Below are positions 1 through 7,657 of a DNA stretch of 64,000 bases, piece after piece (the first letter of the stretch is position 1; every line of letters begins with the position of its first letter). This DNA is from Anatilimnocola floriformis (GTDB taxonomy: Bacteria; Planctomycetota; Planctomycetia; Pirellulales; Pirellulaceae): positions 5,270,001 to 5,334,000 of the forward strand of contig NZ_JAMLFW010000001.1 in the NCBI RefSeq assembly GCF_024256385.1. The letters are read 5' to 3'. The position numbers and the translations under genes were made by a program. The notes below the pieces were generated by a model. It was given only the letters and a program-made list of their open reading frames with translations, searched no databases and was not told the DNA's origin.

Positions 1-1
1 G

Positions 2-535
2 CGCACGCGCTATGATCGCGTCTGTTGGAATCTCAAGCCCGTTGTGCTCGCGCACGAAATCCTCGTTCGCCGTGGCGAAGACATTGCGGCCCGAGTTTGG
101 CGGCGCGCTCTTTCGGAGCGGATCCAGGACGAAGCCGAGCAATATCTAACTCGACTGGCCGATCTGCAGAAGAAATATGCGATGCGAATGCCGACCGTCG
201 CCGATCGTCTGGCCGAACGTTTTGTGCGGCCGCTGACGATCGATCGAATTCGTGCGCTCGTCGAATCGGCCATGGAAGAAGCCCGCCAAGGTGGCGACGC
301 GCCGAAGTTTGCCATGCTGGAATTCGAAACCGCGACGCTCACGCGCGAGCCCACCGGCGTCGGCTTGGATGTGCCCGCCTGGTTGGTGGCGCTCGAAGAA
401 GAAGTCGACGAGATTTTGCGTCCCACGCATGAACGGCAAGAAGAAGCCGATCTCGCTGCCATCCTGCCGCCGGTGCTTCTCACGATCGAGCAAGCCAAGC
501 AGCAGCTCGATCAGTGGACAACGAAGGAAGAGTAG
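2..535 (+). CDS. Hypothetical protein, 5'-truncated by window edge
   Basis: The reading frame is open from the first bases of the window to a TAG at 533-535. The codons before the first possible start (GTG at 44) encode plausible protein (ending WNLKPVVLAHE), so the true start probably lies upstream of the window. The visible 177 residues are mostly helical and charged, with many Glu, Arg and Leu, and no membrane segment or signal peptide. I do not recognise the family. The gene ends 6 bp before the convergent ankyrin gene. A start at GTG 44 (163 aa) cannot be excluded. Confidence 0.6.
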   Translation, partial: RTRYDRVCWNLKPVVLAHEILVRRGEDIAARVWRRALSERIQDEAEQYLTRLADLQKKYAMRMPTVADRLAERFVRPLTIDRIRALVESAMEEARQGGDAPKFAMLEFETATLTREPTGVGLDVPAWLVALEEEVDEILRPTHERQEEADLAAILPPVLLTIEQAKQQLDQWTTKEE

Positions 536-541
536 CGAGGT

Positions 542-1207
542 TTACTTCTTCTCTTCCGGGGCTGGCTTGGCCCCTTCTTCAGCCTGCTTCTTGGCATCTT
601 CCTTCATCTTCAAAAACGGATTGGGCTTGAGCTCGATCTTTTTCACGGTCTGCAAGTAATCAAGCACGTTGGCCGATTGCTCGCCGCCAACTTGCGCGTG
701 AAAGTGGAGCGAGAAACCATGCGGGCCCTTCACGTCGATCAGCTTTGGTTGAAACGTGATCAGCGTGCGGACGACATCCACTTGGCCGAGCATCGCCGAG
801 CAGAAAATATCCGGCCGCGCGCCCTTTTCGAGCAACAGCTCGACAATGTCATGTCGTCCGCAGTGAGCCGCCGCTCCCAAGCCGCTTTCCCAATCGCCGG
901 CGCCCCAGTTCATGATGGCGAGCACTAGAGCCGCTTCTTTCTCGACGAGTTTCTTCACCATCTCGAGATCGGTGTGGGCAAACATCACGAAGTCTTGAAT
1001 CAGCGTGCGATTGAGCTGCGCGTTCTTCCACTTCGGCTGAAACTTGGGTGCTTCGTAATCGCGTTCGAACGGAGCTTCGCGAGGACCGAGTGGCACTTCG
1101 GGCGCGGCCGCTGCGGGTTTGTCCTCGGCACGTACGACGGTAGATGTCAGGAAAGCACCAGCCGTCAGAGCAGCGAACGAACGGCGTGAGTATCGATTGG
1201 TATTCAT
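542..1207 (-). CDS. Exported ankyrin-repeat protein
   Basis: A 221-aa protein starting MNTNRYSRRSFAALTAG, a twin-arginine-type signal (SRRSF followed by a hydrophobic stretch), so it is likely exported folded to the periplasm. Residues 70-170 read as ankyrin repeats: a helix pair around 'DLEMVKKLVEKE', then 'GLGAAAHCGRHDIVELLLEKGARPD', then 'GQVDVVRTLI'. The C-terminus is Lys/Glu/Ala/Pro-rich. I chose the ATG at 1207 because it places the twin arginines near the N-terminus. An upstream ATG triplet at 1243 adds 12 residues without a Shine-Dalgarno sequence. Ankyrin repeats mediate protein-protein contact; no enzymatic domain is visible. Confidence 0.8.
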   Translation of the reverse strand: MNTNRYSRRSFAALTAGAFLTSTVVRAEDKPAAAAPEVPLGPREAPFERDYEAPKFQPKWKNAQLNRTLIQDFVMFAHTDLEMVKKLVEKEAALVLAIMNWGAGDWESGLGAAAHCGRHDIVELLLEKGARPDIFCSAMLGQVDVVRTLITFQPKLIDVKGPHGFSLHFHAQVGGEQSANVLDYLQTVKKIELKPNPFLKMKEDAKKQAEEGAKPAPEEKK

Positions 1208-1431
1208 GGATGTTCTCGGGTGGATTGGCTGGATCATCATCATACGAACTTTGCTTGACTCGGCCCATCAAAGGTGACTGGTCAGTTGATGCCGACCAGA
1301 TGGGGAGTAGCGGTTGTGCAGTCCAGCTACGCGAAGCGCCCAGCCAAATTGACGTGACTATGACATCATTTGCGGAAAATAAGTAGTAAAGTTGCGAATC
1401 AAATCCCCATTGGAAGTGATCCTAACCTGCC

Positions 1432-2406
1432 GTGACCGTTACAAACCCAATCGACACCGGAGCGTTCACTCCCCTGCCGCTGGCTGGGGTCGTCGCCGAT
1501 CTGCTACCGCCGATCGAGCTCTACTTGCCCGCTGTTCCATCGCAGAAGCCCGTGCTCTATCGCGCACGCACGGCGGCCGTCAATGAGAGCGACTTGCAGT
1601 TGTTGCAAGCCCGCGGCATCGATGAGTTGTGGGTTTCGGGTGATGAGCAGAACACCGTTGCCGAGTTCCTCGCAAATAATCTGGCCACACTGCTCGCGAA
1701 TGAAACGCAGCCACCCGCGGCCCGCGCCAAACTGCTCAACCAAGTCGTCAGCCAAACGCTGAAAGATTCGATGAGCTGCGACGATCCGGCCTCGTCGGTG
1801 ATTGCTTCGCAAGATCTCGCCAAGCACCTGGTCGAACTGGGAACTCGCTCGGATTTGACGATTCGCGACGTCGCCAAAGTCGCCCGCCACGATTTGTGTA
1901 CCTTCACGCACTCGGCCAATGTCGCCTGCTATTCCACCATGCTGGCCAAAGCGCTGGGTGTGAACGACGAACAAGAACTGCAAGCGATCGCCACCGCAGG
2001 CATGTTGCACGATCTCGGCAAATTAGAAATTCCCACGGCCATCTTGAATAAGCCGGGCCGACTAACGAACGAAGAGTTCACGCAGATCAAATTGCATCCG
2101 GTGCGCGGCTTTCAAATGTTGCGCAAGGAATTCACGCTGCCGCAGTTGATGCTCGTTTATCAGCATCATGAAAAGATGGACGGCTCGGGCTATCCCGTGG
2201 CCTGCACCGGCGTCGAGATCCATTGGTGGGCGCGGATTTGTGCTGTGGCCGATGTTTATGAAGCGCTGACCGGCAAACGCCCCTATCGACGCCCGAACAC
2301 GGCGAACGAAGCGCTGCTGATCATGCGCCGGGGCTCGGGTACGCATTTTGATCGCGATATTTTTCAATGCTGGCAAAGTCATTTTCAGACGGAGCTAGCC
2401 CCATGA
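1432..2406 (+). CDS. HD-GYP domain cyclic-di-GMP phosphodiesterase
   Basis: A 324-aa protein with a GTG start. The N-terminal ~140 residues are a helical region of unknown type. The C-terminal half is an HD-GYP domain: 'THSANVACYS' near residue 160, metal-binding 'GMLHDLGK' near 193, the diagnostic 'HHEKMDGSGYP' near 245-255, then 'VADVYEALTGKRPYR'. All signature residues of the family are present, so hydrolysis of c-di-GMP is likely. No membrane segment or receiver domain is seen. Its stop overlaps the start of the PilZ gene (ATGA), so the two are translationally coupled: one degrades c-di-GMP and the other senses it. Confidence 0.9.
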   Translation: MTVTNPIDTGAFTPLPLAGVVADLLPPIELYLPAVPSQKPVLYRARTAAVNESDLQLLQARGIDELWVSGDEQNTVAEFLANNLATLLANETQPPAARAKLLNQVVSQTLKDSMSCDDPASSVIASQDLAKHLVELGTRSDLTIRDVAKVARHDLCTFTHSANVACYSTMLAKALGVNDEQELQAIATAGMLHDLGKLEIPTAILNKPGRLTNEEFTQIKLHPVRGFQMLRKEFTLPQLMLVYQHHEKMDGSGYPVACTGVEIHWWARICAVADVYEALTGKRPYRRPNTANEALLIMRRGSGTHFDRDIFQCWQSHFQTELAP

Positions 2407-2741
2407 ACCCCGTGATCGCGAATGCACCCGAACTGGCTCCGTTCTCGGTTCCGAAAGACGGGAGCGAAGACGGCCGCCGTTTTGCTCGTCGCCCTTGCAA
2501 GCTGCACGCGCACCTGACCATTCAGGAATCGCTTGATAAGAGCTTCGACATCGCCCGCGAGTTCGACGTGATCGTGCGGAACATTTCGCGCAGCGGCGTC
2601 TGCTTTTTGTTCGTGCGGCAGATGTTTCCCGATGATCTGGTGCAACTCGATTTCGGCGGCTTGGTGCGGCGTTATCGCGTGGCCCGCTGCCGCCGCATCG
2701 GCGATAATTGTTACGAGATTGGCCTGGCGATTTGCAATTAG
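2403..2741 (+). CDS. PilZ domain c-di-GMP-binding protein
   Basis: A 112-aa protein whose ATG overlaps the stop codon of the HD-GYP gene by 4 bp. It carries the two PilZ c-di-GMP motifs: an arginine-rich 'RRFARRP' giving RxxxR, and 'NISRSGV' fitting [D/N]xSxxG, followed by a beta-barrel-like pattern. It is a stand-alone PilZ protein, probably a cytoplasmic c-di-GMP receptor acting on an unidentified partner. Coupling to a phosphodiesterase suggests a local signalling module. Confidence 0.88.
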   Translation: MNPVIANAPELAPFSVPKDGSEDGRRFARRPCKLHAHLTIQESLDKSFDIAREFDVIVRNISRSGVCFLFVRQMFPDDLVQLDFGGLVRRYRVARCRRIGDNCYEIGLAICN

Positions 2742-2782
2742 CAATCAGCGGTGTTCAGTCTCTTGAACAACAATTTCGCCAA

Positions 2783-3376
2783 ATGAACGCCAGCGCTCCG
2801 AACCTTGAACAGATCGACTCGCTCCTGAAATTGGTCGATCGAGAAATCTGGCTAATCACGGCAGCCCACAACGGTCAGCGATCGGGACTAACAGCGACGT
2901 GGGTTTCGCAGGTCTCGCTCGATCGCGAACGGCCGGTGTTGCTCGCTGGTTTATCGCCGCGCAATTTCACGACGGAGCTCGTCGAACAGAGTGGACTCTT
3001 GGTCGCTCATCTGGTGACGACGGATTTACTTCCACTTGTCTATCGTTTTGCGGCGTCGAGTGGACGAAATGGCGACAAACTGGCCGATGTTCGATTGCTC
3101 GATAACGGCGAGAATCTTCCAGTAATTGCCGCAGCGCGGGCGTGGTTGATCTGCCGCGTTTTCAGAAAACTTTCGGCCGGCGATCGCGTCTTTTTTTGGG
3201 CCGATGTGATTCAGTCTGGCCAGCAATCGCTCGCCGAATCGGCAGCGCCGTTGCTAAAAGAGCAGGCGTTTATCCAAGCCTTGACGGTCGAGCAGCGAAT
3301 ACATCTAAAGAGCCTGCGCGAAGCAGACGCGCTGGCCTTGCGGCCTGTAGCGGCAAGCTGGCGAGAAAGCGTTTAG
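2783..3376 (+). CDS. Flavin reductase-like FMN-binding domain protein
   Basis: A 197-aa protein. Residues 15-165 resemble the flavin reductase-like FMN-binding split barrel: 'REIWLITAAHNGQRSGLTA', then 'SLDRERPVLLAGLSP', then a segment around 'AWLICRVF'. Members bind FMN and act as NAD(P)H:flavin oxidoreductases or oxygenase partners. The ATG at 2783 lies 42 bp after the PilZ stop; an upstream start would overlap the PilZ gene. The last ~10 codons lie inside an inverted repeat (3345-3391) that also holds the stop codon, so the C-terminal tail may be repeat-derived. Confidence 0.75.
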   Translation: MNASAPNLEQIDSLLKLVDREIWLITAAHNGQRSGLTATWVSQVSLDRERPVLLAGLSPRNFTTELVEQSGLLVAHLVTTDLLPLVYRFAASSGRNGDKLADVRLLDNGENLPVIAAARAWLICRVFRKLSAGDRVFFWADVIQSGQQSLAESAAPLLKEQAFIQALTVEQRIHLKSLREADALALRPVAASWRESV

Positions 3377-3391
3377 CGATTGCCGCTACAG
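3345..3391. repeat. 12-bp inverted repeat spanning a stop codon
   Basis: CTGTAGCGGCAA (3345-3356) and its perfect complement TTGCCGCTACAG (3380-3391) are separated by 23 bp that contain the TAG of the flavin reductase gene. There is no T-run, so it is not a classical terminator. It may be a REP-like element or may stabilise the mRNA end. Confidence 0.6.
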
Positions 3392-3595
3392 TCGGAAAAA
3401 TGTAACCAAAACCGCGAACCAGAACTGGTCCGCGGGTATCTTCAACGGTAGAGTTTGTTAGGTTCAAAACGACAGGCACACTCTTTGCTACCAAAAGGCG
3501 TAGTGCTGTCCCCTGCCGTTTTGCGGCTCGTCTGGTACCAGCTTTGTTGCTGCATAGCCAGTCGAGTCATGATGATCTCAGGAGGATCCAACTCA

Positions 3596-4948
3596 GTGCA
3601 AAGTCTTGATCGCGCAGCTGGCGTGGCCCGTGAGAAAGTTATTCTCGTCCGGGTCGTTCTCAATCAGGAATCTTCTTCAGAGCAGCCGCTGGCAGAACTC
3701 TCCGGCTTGGCCGACACGGCAGGAGCCCGCGTCGTCGGCGAATTGGTGCAACGCCGGGAACAACCCGACATGACCACCTATCTCGGCCGCGGAAAGGTAA
3801 CCGAGCTAAAGGCCCTTGTCGATCATCATGATGCTGACATGGTCATCTTCGACAACGACCTCAACCCAGCCCAGATCCGCAATCTGGAAGAAGCACTGAA
3901 AGTCAAAGTGCTCGACCGGACGGAGTTGATTCTCGATATCTTCGCGACGAGCGCCCGCAGTTACGAATCGCGCCTCGCCGTGGAACTCGCCCAGCTCGAG
4001 TACTCGCTGCCGCGACTGAAGCGAATGTGGACACACTTGTCGCGCATCAAGGCCGGCATCGGCATGCGTGGTCCCGGTGAAAAGCAACTCGAAGTCGACC
4101 GGCGTCTCGTCGAAAAGCGGATTCACGATCTGCGCGAAGAGCTCCGCGGCATCGAACGCCGCAAGGAACGGCTCGTTGCTTCCCGCCATGATCGCTTGAC
4201 GGTTTCGCTCGTCGGCTACACCAACGCCGGCAAGAGCACGCTCATGAATACGCTGACTGGCGCGGGAGTGCTCGCTGCCGACAAACTGTTCGCCACGCTC
4301 GATACGCGCACGCGTCGTTGGCAACTCGACAACTGGGGCCCGGTGCTCCTCAGCGACACCGTCGGTTTTATTCGCGACCTGCCCCACGGGCTTGTTCACA
4401 GCTTTAAAGCCACGCTCGAAGAAGCCCGCCAGGCCGATCTGCTGTTGCACGTGGCCGATGCTTCAAATCCAGAAGTCCTCGAACAGATCTCTGCCGTCTA
4501 CAAGGTGCTGCAAGAACTGCACATCGAAGAGAAGGATACGCTGCTCGTGCTCAACAAGTGCGATCGCGTTGCCGATCGCGGCGATCTGGCTCGCATCTTT
4601 ACTCGCTATCCACATGCGATCGCCATCAGCGCTGCGACTGGCGATGGCTTGCGAAATCTGCAAGCCGGCGTGAGCGAGGCGCTCAGCCGTTCGTTCGCCG
4701 ATCTCGATATCGAAGCGTCTGTGGGCAACGGCCGCTTGCTCGCCGATCTCGCCGCGCACGGCGAAGTCCTCGAGAAGAGTTACACCGACGACAATCGCGT
4801 GATCATTCACGCCCGCTTGCCGCAACGACACTTGGGCGTGTTGCGACAGGACGATGTGACCGCCAAGCCGCACGAGACGACGTATCCCGAATCTGTGCAT
4901 GAACCGGCCAGGCTGAACGTCATCGATCCTATTGAAGAAGTTGCCTAA
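3596..4948 (+). CDS. hflX: Ribosome-associated GTPase HflX
   Basis: A 450-aa HflX-family GTPase. The N-terminal nucleotide-binding domain has the family signature 'TYLGRGKVTEL' and 'RGPGEKQLEVDRR', followed by a coiled-coil linker. The G domain shows G1 'GYTNAGKST', G3 'DTVGFI', G4 'NKCD' and G5 'ISA'. HflX splits stalled 70S ribosomes, notably after heat stress. Start choice: GTG at 3596 has a perfect AGGAGG at 3580-3585 with a 10-bp spacer, and the homologous sequence begins just after it. Open codons upstream to 3455 are Cys-rich and unlike the family. The SDR gene follows 2 bp downstream. Confidence 0.94.
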   Translation: MQSLDRAAGVAREKVILVRVVLNQESSSEQPLAELSGLADTAGARVVGELVQRREQPDMTTYLGRGKVTELKALVDHHDADMVIFDNDLNPAQIRNLEEALKVKVLDRTELILDIFATSARSYESRLAVELAQLEYSLPRLKRMWTHLSRIKAGIGMRGPGEKQLEVDRRLVEKRIHDLREELRGIERRKERLVASRHDRLTVSLVGYTNAGKSTLMNTLTGAGVLAADKLFATLDTRTRRWQLDNWGPVLLSDTVGFIRDLPHGLVHSFKATLEEARQADLLLHVADASNPEVLEQISAVYKVLQELHIEEKDTLLVLNKCDRVADRGDLARIFTRYPHAIAISAATGDGLRNLQAGVSEALSRSFADLDIEASVGNGRLLADLAAHGEVLEKSYTDDNRVIIHARLPQRHLGVLRQDDVTAKPHETTYPESVHEPARLNVIDPIEEVA

Positions 4949-4950
4949 GC

Positions 4951-5730
4951 GTGGCATGGCGCACCTTGGCCGGTCAGCGAGTCTTGCTGACCGGCGCTTC
5001 GAGCGGCATTGGCCGCGAATTGGCGATTCAACTTGTGGCGCAGGGCACGAAGGTTTTCGCCCTCGCGCGCCGGCGTTCGCGCCTGGAAGAACTCGCGCAG
5101 GAAATCAATCAGCCCGAGTTGTTTGCATTTCGTGAATGCGATGTCACGCAACCAGCCGATCGCGAGCAGTCACTTCAAACGTGTATTGAGTGTTTCGGCG
5201 GTGTCGACATTCTCATCAACAATGCCGGCAGCGGCGCCATCGGACCGTTTGCCGCCGCCGATGAAGCTCGCTTACGGAAGCTGATGGAAGTCAACTTCTT
5301 CGCGCCGGTTGAGTTCATTCGCCTTACGTTGCCCGTACTTCGACAAGGCAACAAACCGCTGATCGTCAACGTCAGTTCGGTTCTAGGCCATCGCGCCGTG
5401 CCGCAGAAGTCGGAGTACTGCGCGAGTAAATTCGCGGTGCACGGTTTCAGCGATGCCCTGCGTGCGGAACTCGCGGCCGAAAAGATTGACGTGATGCTCG
5501 TTAGTCCAAGCACGACGGAAACAGAGTTCTTCGACAAAGTCACCGGCGATCGACAAAAGCCGCGCGGCCGTTTCGGCGCAAAGTCGCCGGCCTACGTTGC
5601 TCGCGCAACGATCCGCGGCATGCAAGCGGGCCGGCACGAGATCATTCTCTCCACCGGGGGCCGCTTGCTCGTTTGGCTCGATCGCCTGTGCCCGCCTCTC
5701 GCCGATCGTCTCGTTGCCTGGTGGGGCTAA
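4951..5730 (+). CDS. Short-chain dehydrogenase/reductase
   Basis: A 259-aa classical SDR with a GTG start 2 bp after hflX. It has the Rossmann TGASSGIG motif (residues 14-21), 'NNAG' near 90, 'NVSS' and the catalytic 'YCASK' Tyr-Lys pair. The C-terminal 'GGRLLVWLDRLCPPL' is hydrophobic and may touch the membrane, as in related SDRs acting on lipid-like substrates. NAD(P)-dependent oxidation or reduction is expected; the substrate is unknown. The tight spacing implies co-transcription with hflX. Confidence 0.88.
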   Translation: MAWRTLAGQRVLLTGASSGIGRELAIQLVAQGTKVFALARRRSRLEELAQEINQPELFAFRECDVTQPADREQSLQTCIECFGGVDILINNAGSGAIGPFAAADEARLRKLMEVNFFAPVEFIRLTLPVLRQGNKPLIVNVSSVLGHRAVPQKSEYCASKFAVHGFSDALRAELAAEKIDVMLVSPSTTETEFFDKVTGDRQKPRGRFGAKSPAYVARATIRGMQAGRHEIILSTGGRLLVWLDRLCPPLADRLVAWWG

Positions 5731-5739
5731 TTCACTCGC

Positions 5740-7245
5740 CTACGGATTACCTGGCGGCGATGCAATCGGCAAACCAAGTTCCGCTCGCGGTTGTCCACCA
5801 TCGGCCACCTTCGCCGGCGTCGGTTTCGTCGGATCGATGAAGTCGAACTTCACATTCGGCCGCGAAGGGTTTTGCTTGTTCTCTTCCAGCCAGGCCGTCA
5901 TCATCCGTCCATCGGGCAACTTTGAAGCCAGCCGCCAACTGTCATCCTGGCGGACGCGCTTGAAACGTTGACCGTTGTCGCCGAAGAGTTGTTCCAAGCG
6001 ATCGGTGTTGCTCGATAGCAGCAAACTCCCATCGACATCGCGGGTCGCCCACGGCCCTTCGGCTCGATCGGTGAGTTCGCGATACACATCGCGCGGATCG
6101 GCGACGCTCAGCGTAGTTTTCTGCTCGCCGACAAACTTCGGCGCTTGCTGATACGCGACCACTTTCGTGCGGAAGTTGCTCTTCAGCTGCGGCGATGTTC
6201 GCCGCTGCAGTTTCAGCACCAGCACCATCTCGCGCTGCAGTTGCTCAAGCTCTGGCGAGGTATCCTTCGCCGCGACATACAACGGCTGACGCGCGAGTGG
6301 CTCTTTCTGCCAAGCTGCGTAATCATTCGCCAGCGATGTGAAGAACTGATCGACTTGCGGACTCGCGATCTGCGGCTGAAGTTCGCCGCGGCGGTTGATC
6401 ACCATATTTTCGCCGGCACGTTTGTGTTCCATGCTCACGGCCGACGACTGCAGTACGGCGAAGAAAGCCGGCGTGTGTTCGCTATCGTTTCCTTCGAGCA
6501 GAAAACGCACGCGGGCGATCGATTCCTGATGCTGATCTTCGGCCGGCTTGAGGACGTCCTGCTTCAGGCGATTTCCTCGCCACTGCTGACCGCCGATGTT
6601 GGCAGTCGTCGGTTCTGGCGCGGCAGTGGCCAGCGTCTCGGCCGACTCTCCTTGCTGAGCGATGTAACTGGCGATCCCTTGGCTGACCCAGCTGGGATAT
6701 TGAATGTCGAGTTCCGTCGTGCGCAGCAGGGCCAGAACGGTTGCTTCGCGGACTCGCTGGATTTGCTGATCGAGCGGAGGTTGTCCTTTACCTACATGCA
6801 CAACCAGGTTGCTCTTCAAGCCGACGACGTTGAGGGTCGTCAACGGTTGATCGCGAGCACGCTGCGGATCGCCATCGACCACAATCTGCAACGCGCCAAT
6901 GCCGAAGTTCGGGTTGCGATGGACCTTTGTGAAGTGGTCGGCGAGAGCGCCTGCTTCCTGCCAGGCCTGCAGTGCTTCGGTCATGGCGTGGCGGGCGTCG
7001 TCTGCGTTCGTGTTCGCGATCACAGACATATTGTTATTGTGCAGTTCAAATCCGCGGTGGGTCCAACGCTCTTTGTAGTGCGGCCGATCATTTTCATCGG
7101 GAATGCGCGGCCGAATATCTGCCGTGCTGCGATAGACGCGATCTTGAGCAGTCGTCGATTGCAGCGTGCAATTTGCTAGCGGCACCAAGAGTCCCGCGGC
7201 GGCCACAGCCTTCAGCCAGCGACGTGTTGATAGCAGTTGGCGCAT
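5740..7245 (-). CDS. Exported lipoprotein, unknown function
   Basis: A 501-aa protein with a signal peptide ending in a lipobox (LANC, Cys26), so it is predicted to be lipid-anchored. A good ribosome-binding site (GAGGAG) precedes the ATG at 7245. Residues 60-200 ('TEALQAWQEAG', 'IVVDGDPQRA', 'YPSWVSQGIASYIA') suggest a degenerate peptidase-like fold, but I see no HExxH or other catalytic motif. The C-terminal third holds 'DVDGSLLLSSNTDRLEQLFG' and ends Pro-rich. It is divergently arranged with the secretin gene at 7658. Function not recognised. Confidence 0.8.
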   Translation of the reverse strand: MRQLLSTRRWLKAVAAAGLLVPLANCTLQSTTAQDRVYRSTADIRPRIPDENDRPHYKERWTHRGFELHNNNMSVIANTNADDARHAMTEALQAWQEAGALADHFTKVHRNPNFGIGALQIVVDGDPQRARDQPLTTLNVVGLKSNLVVHVGKGQPPLDQQIQRVREATVLALLRTTELDIQYPSWVSQGIASYIAQQGESAETLATAAPEPTTANIGGQQWRGNRLKQDVLKPAEDQHQESIARVRFLLEGNDSEHTPAFFAVLQSSAVSMEHKRAGENMVINRRGELQPQIASPQVDQFFTSLANDYAAWQKEPLARQPLYVAAKDTSPELEQLQREMVLVLKLQRRTSPQLKSNFRTKVVAYQQAPKFVGEQKTTLSVADPRDVYRELTDRAEGPWATRDVDGSLLLSSNTDRLEQLFGDNGQRFKRVRQDDSWRLASKLPDGRMMTAWLEENKQNPSRPNVKFDFIDPTKPTPAKVADGGQPRAELGLPIASPPGNP

Positions 7246-7657
7246 CGGACACTCCTCTTATACACAGCAGAAAACAGCTTCCCCTCGAATTTATCGGCTG
7301 AATCGAGCGTGCGCTTCGCACCGGTTATATGGATCGTTCGCTCCCTGCCGCCAAAGACTAGCCTTCCAGGGTACCCGTACCAACTTCTCGCGTACTCGCC
7401 GAAAGTGGTCGCCGCCGGATAAAGCAAACAGCCCTGTTAATCTGTACTATCCGCACAACCCGTGCTTCGCGAATTACCGGCACAATTTCTCAATTGCCGT
7501 CTCTGCAGGGTTCGATAGGAATCAGGCAGGGAAGGGCTGCAAATGGCCCCGCGCGTGGATTGGCACGCGATGCCTGCATCAGGGAAGACAACAAGCGTCG
7601 TTGCCGGGGAACCTTTCACCGGGTGGCGATGACGCGAGTCAAATAAGGGGGAAGACG
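7246..7657. other. Divergent intergenic region with structured secretin leader
   Basis: This 412-bp region separates divergent genes and should hold both promoters; I could not place them convincingly. The last 65 bp contain a stem of 11 pairs with G-U wobbles, GCGTCGTTGCC (7595-7605) against GGCGATGACGC (7625-7635), directly before the AAGGGGGAAG ribosome-binding site at 7645-7654. This may be a 5'-leader element regulating the secretin. Confidence 0.5.

Noticed and set aside
3455-3595. Upstream extension of hflX
   Set aside because: The Cys-rich translation is unlike HflX, and a perfect Shine-Dalgarno precedes GTG 3596.
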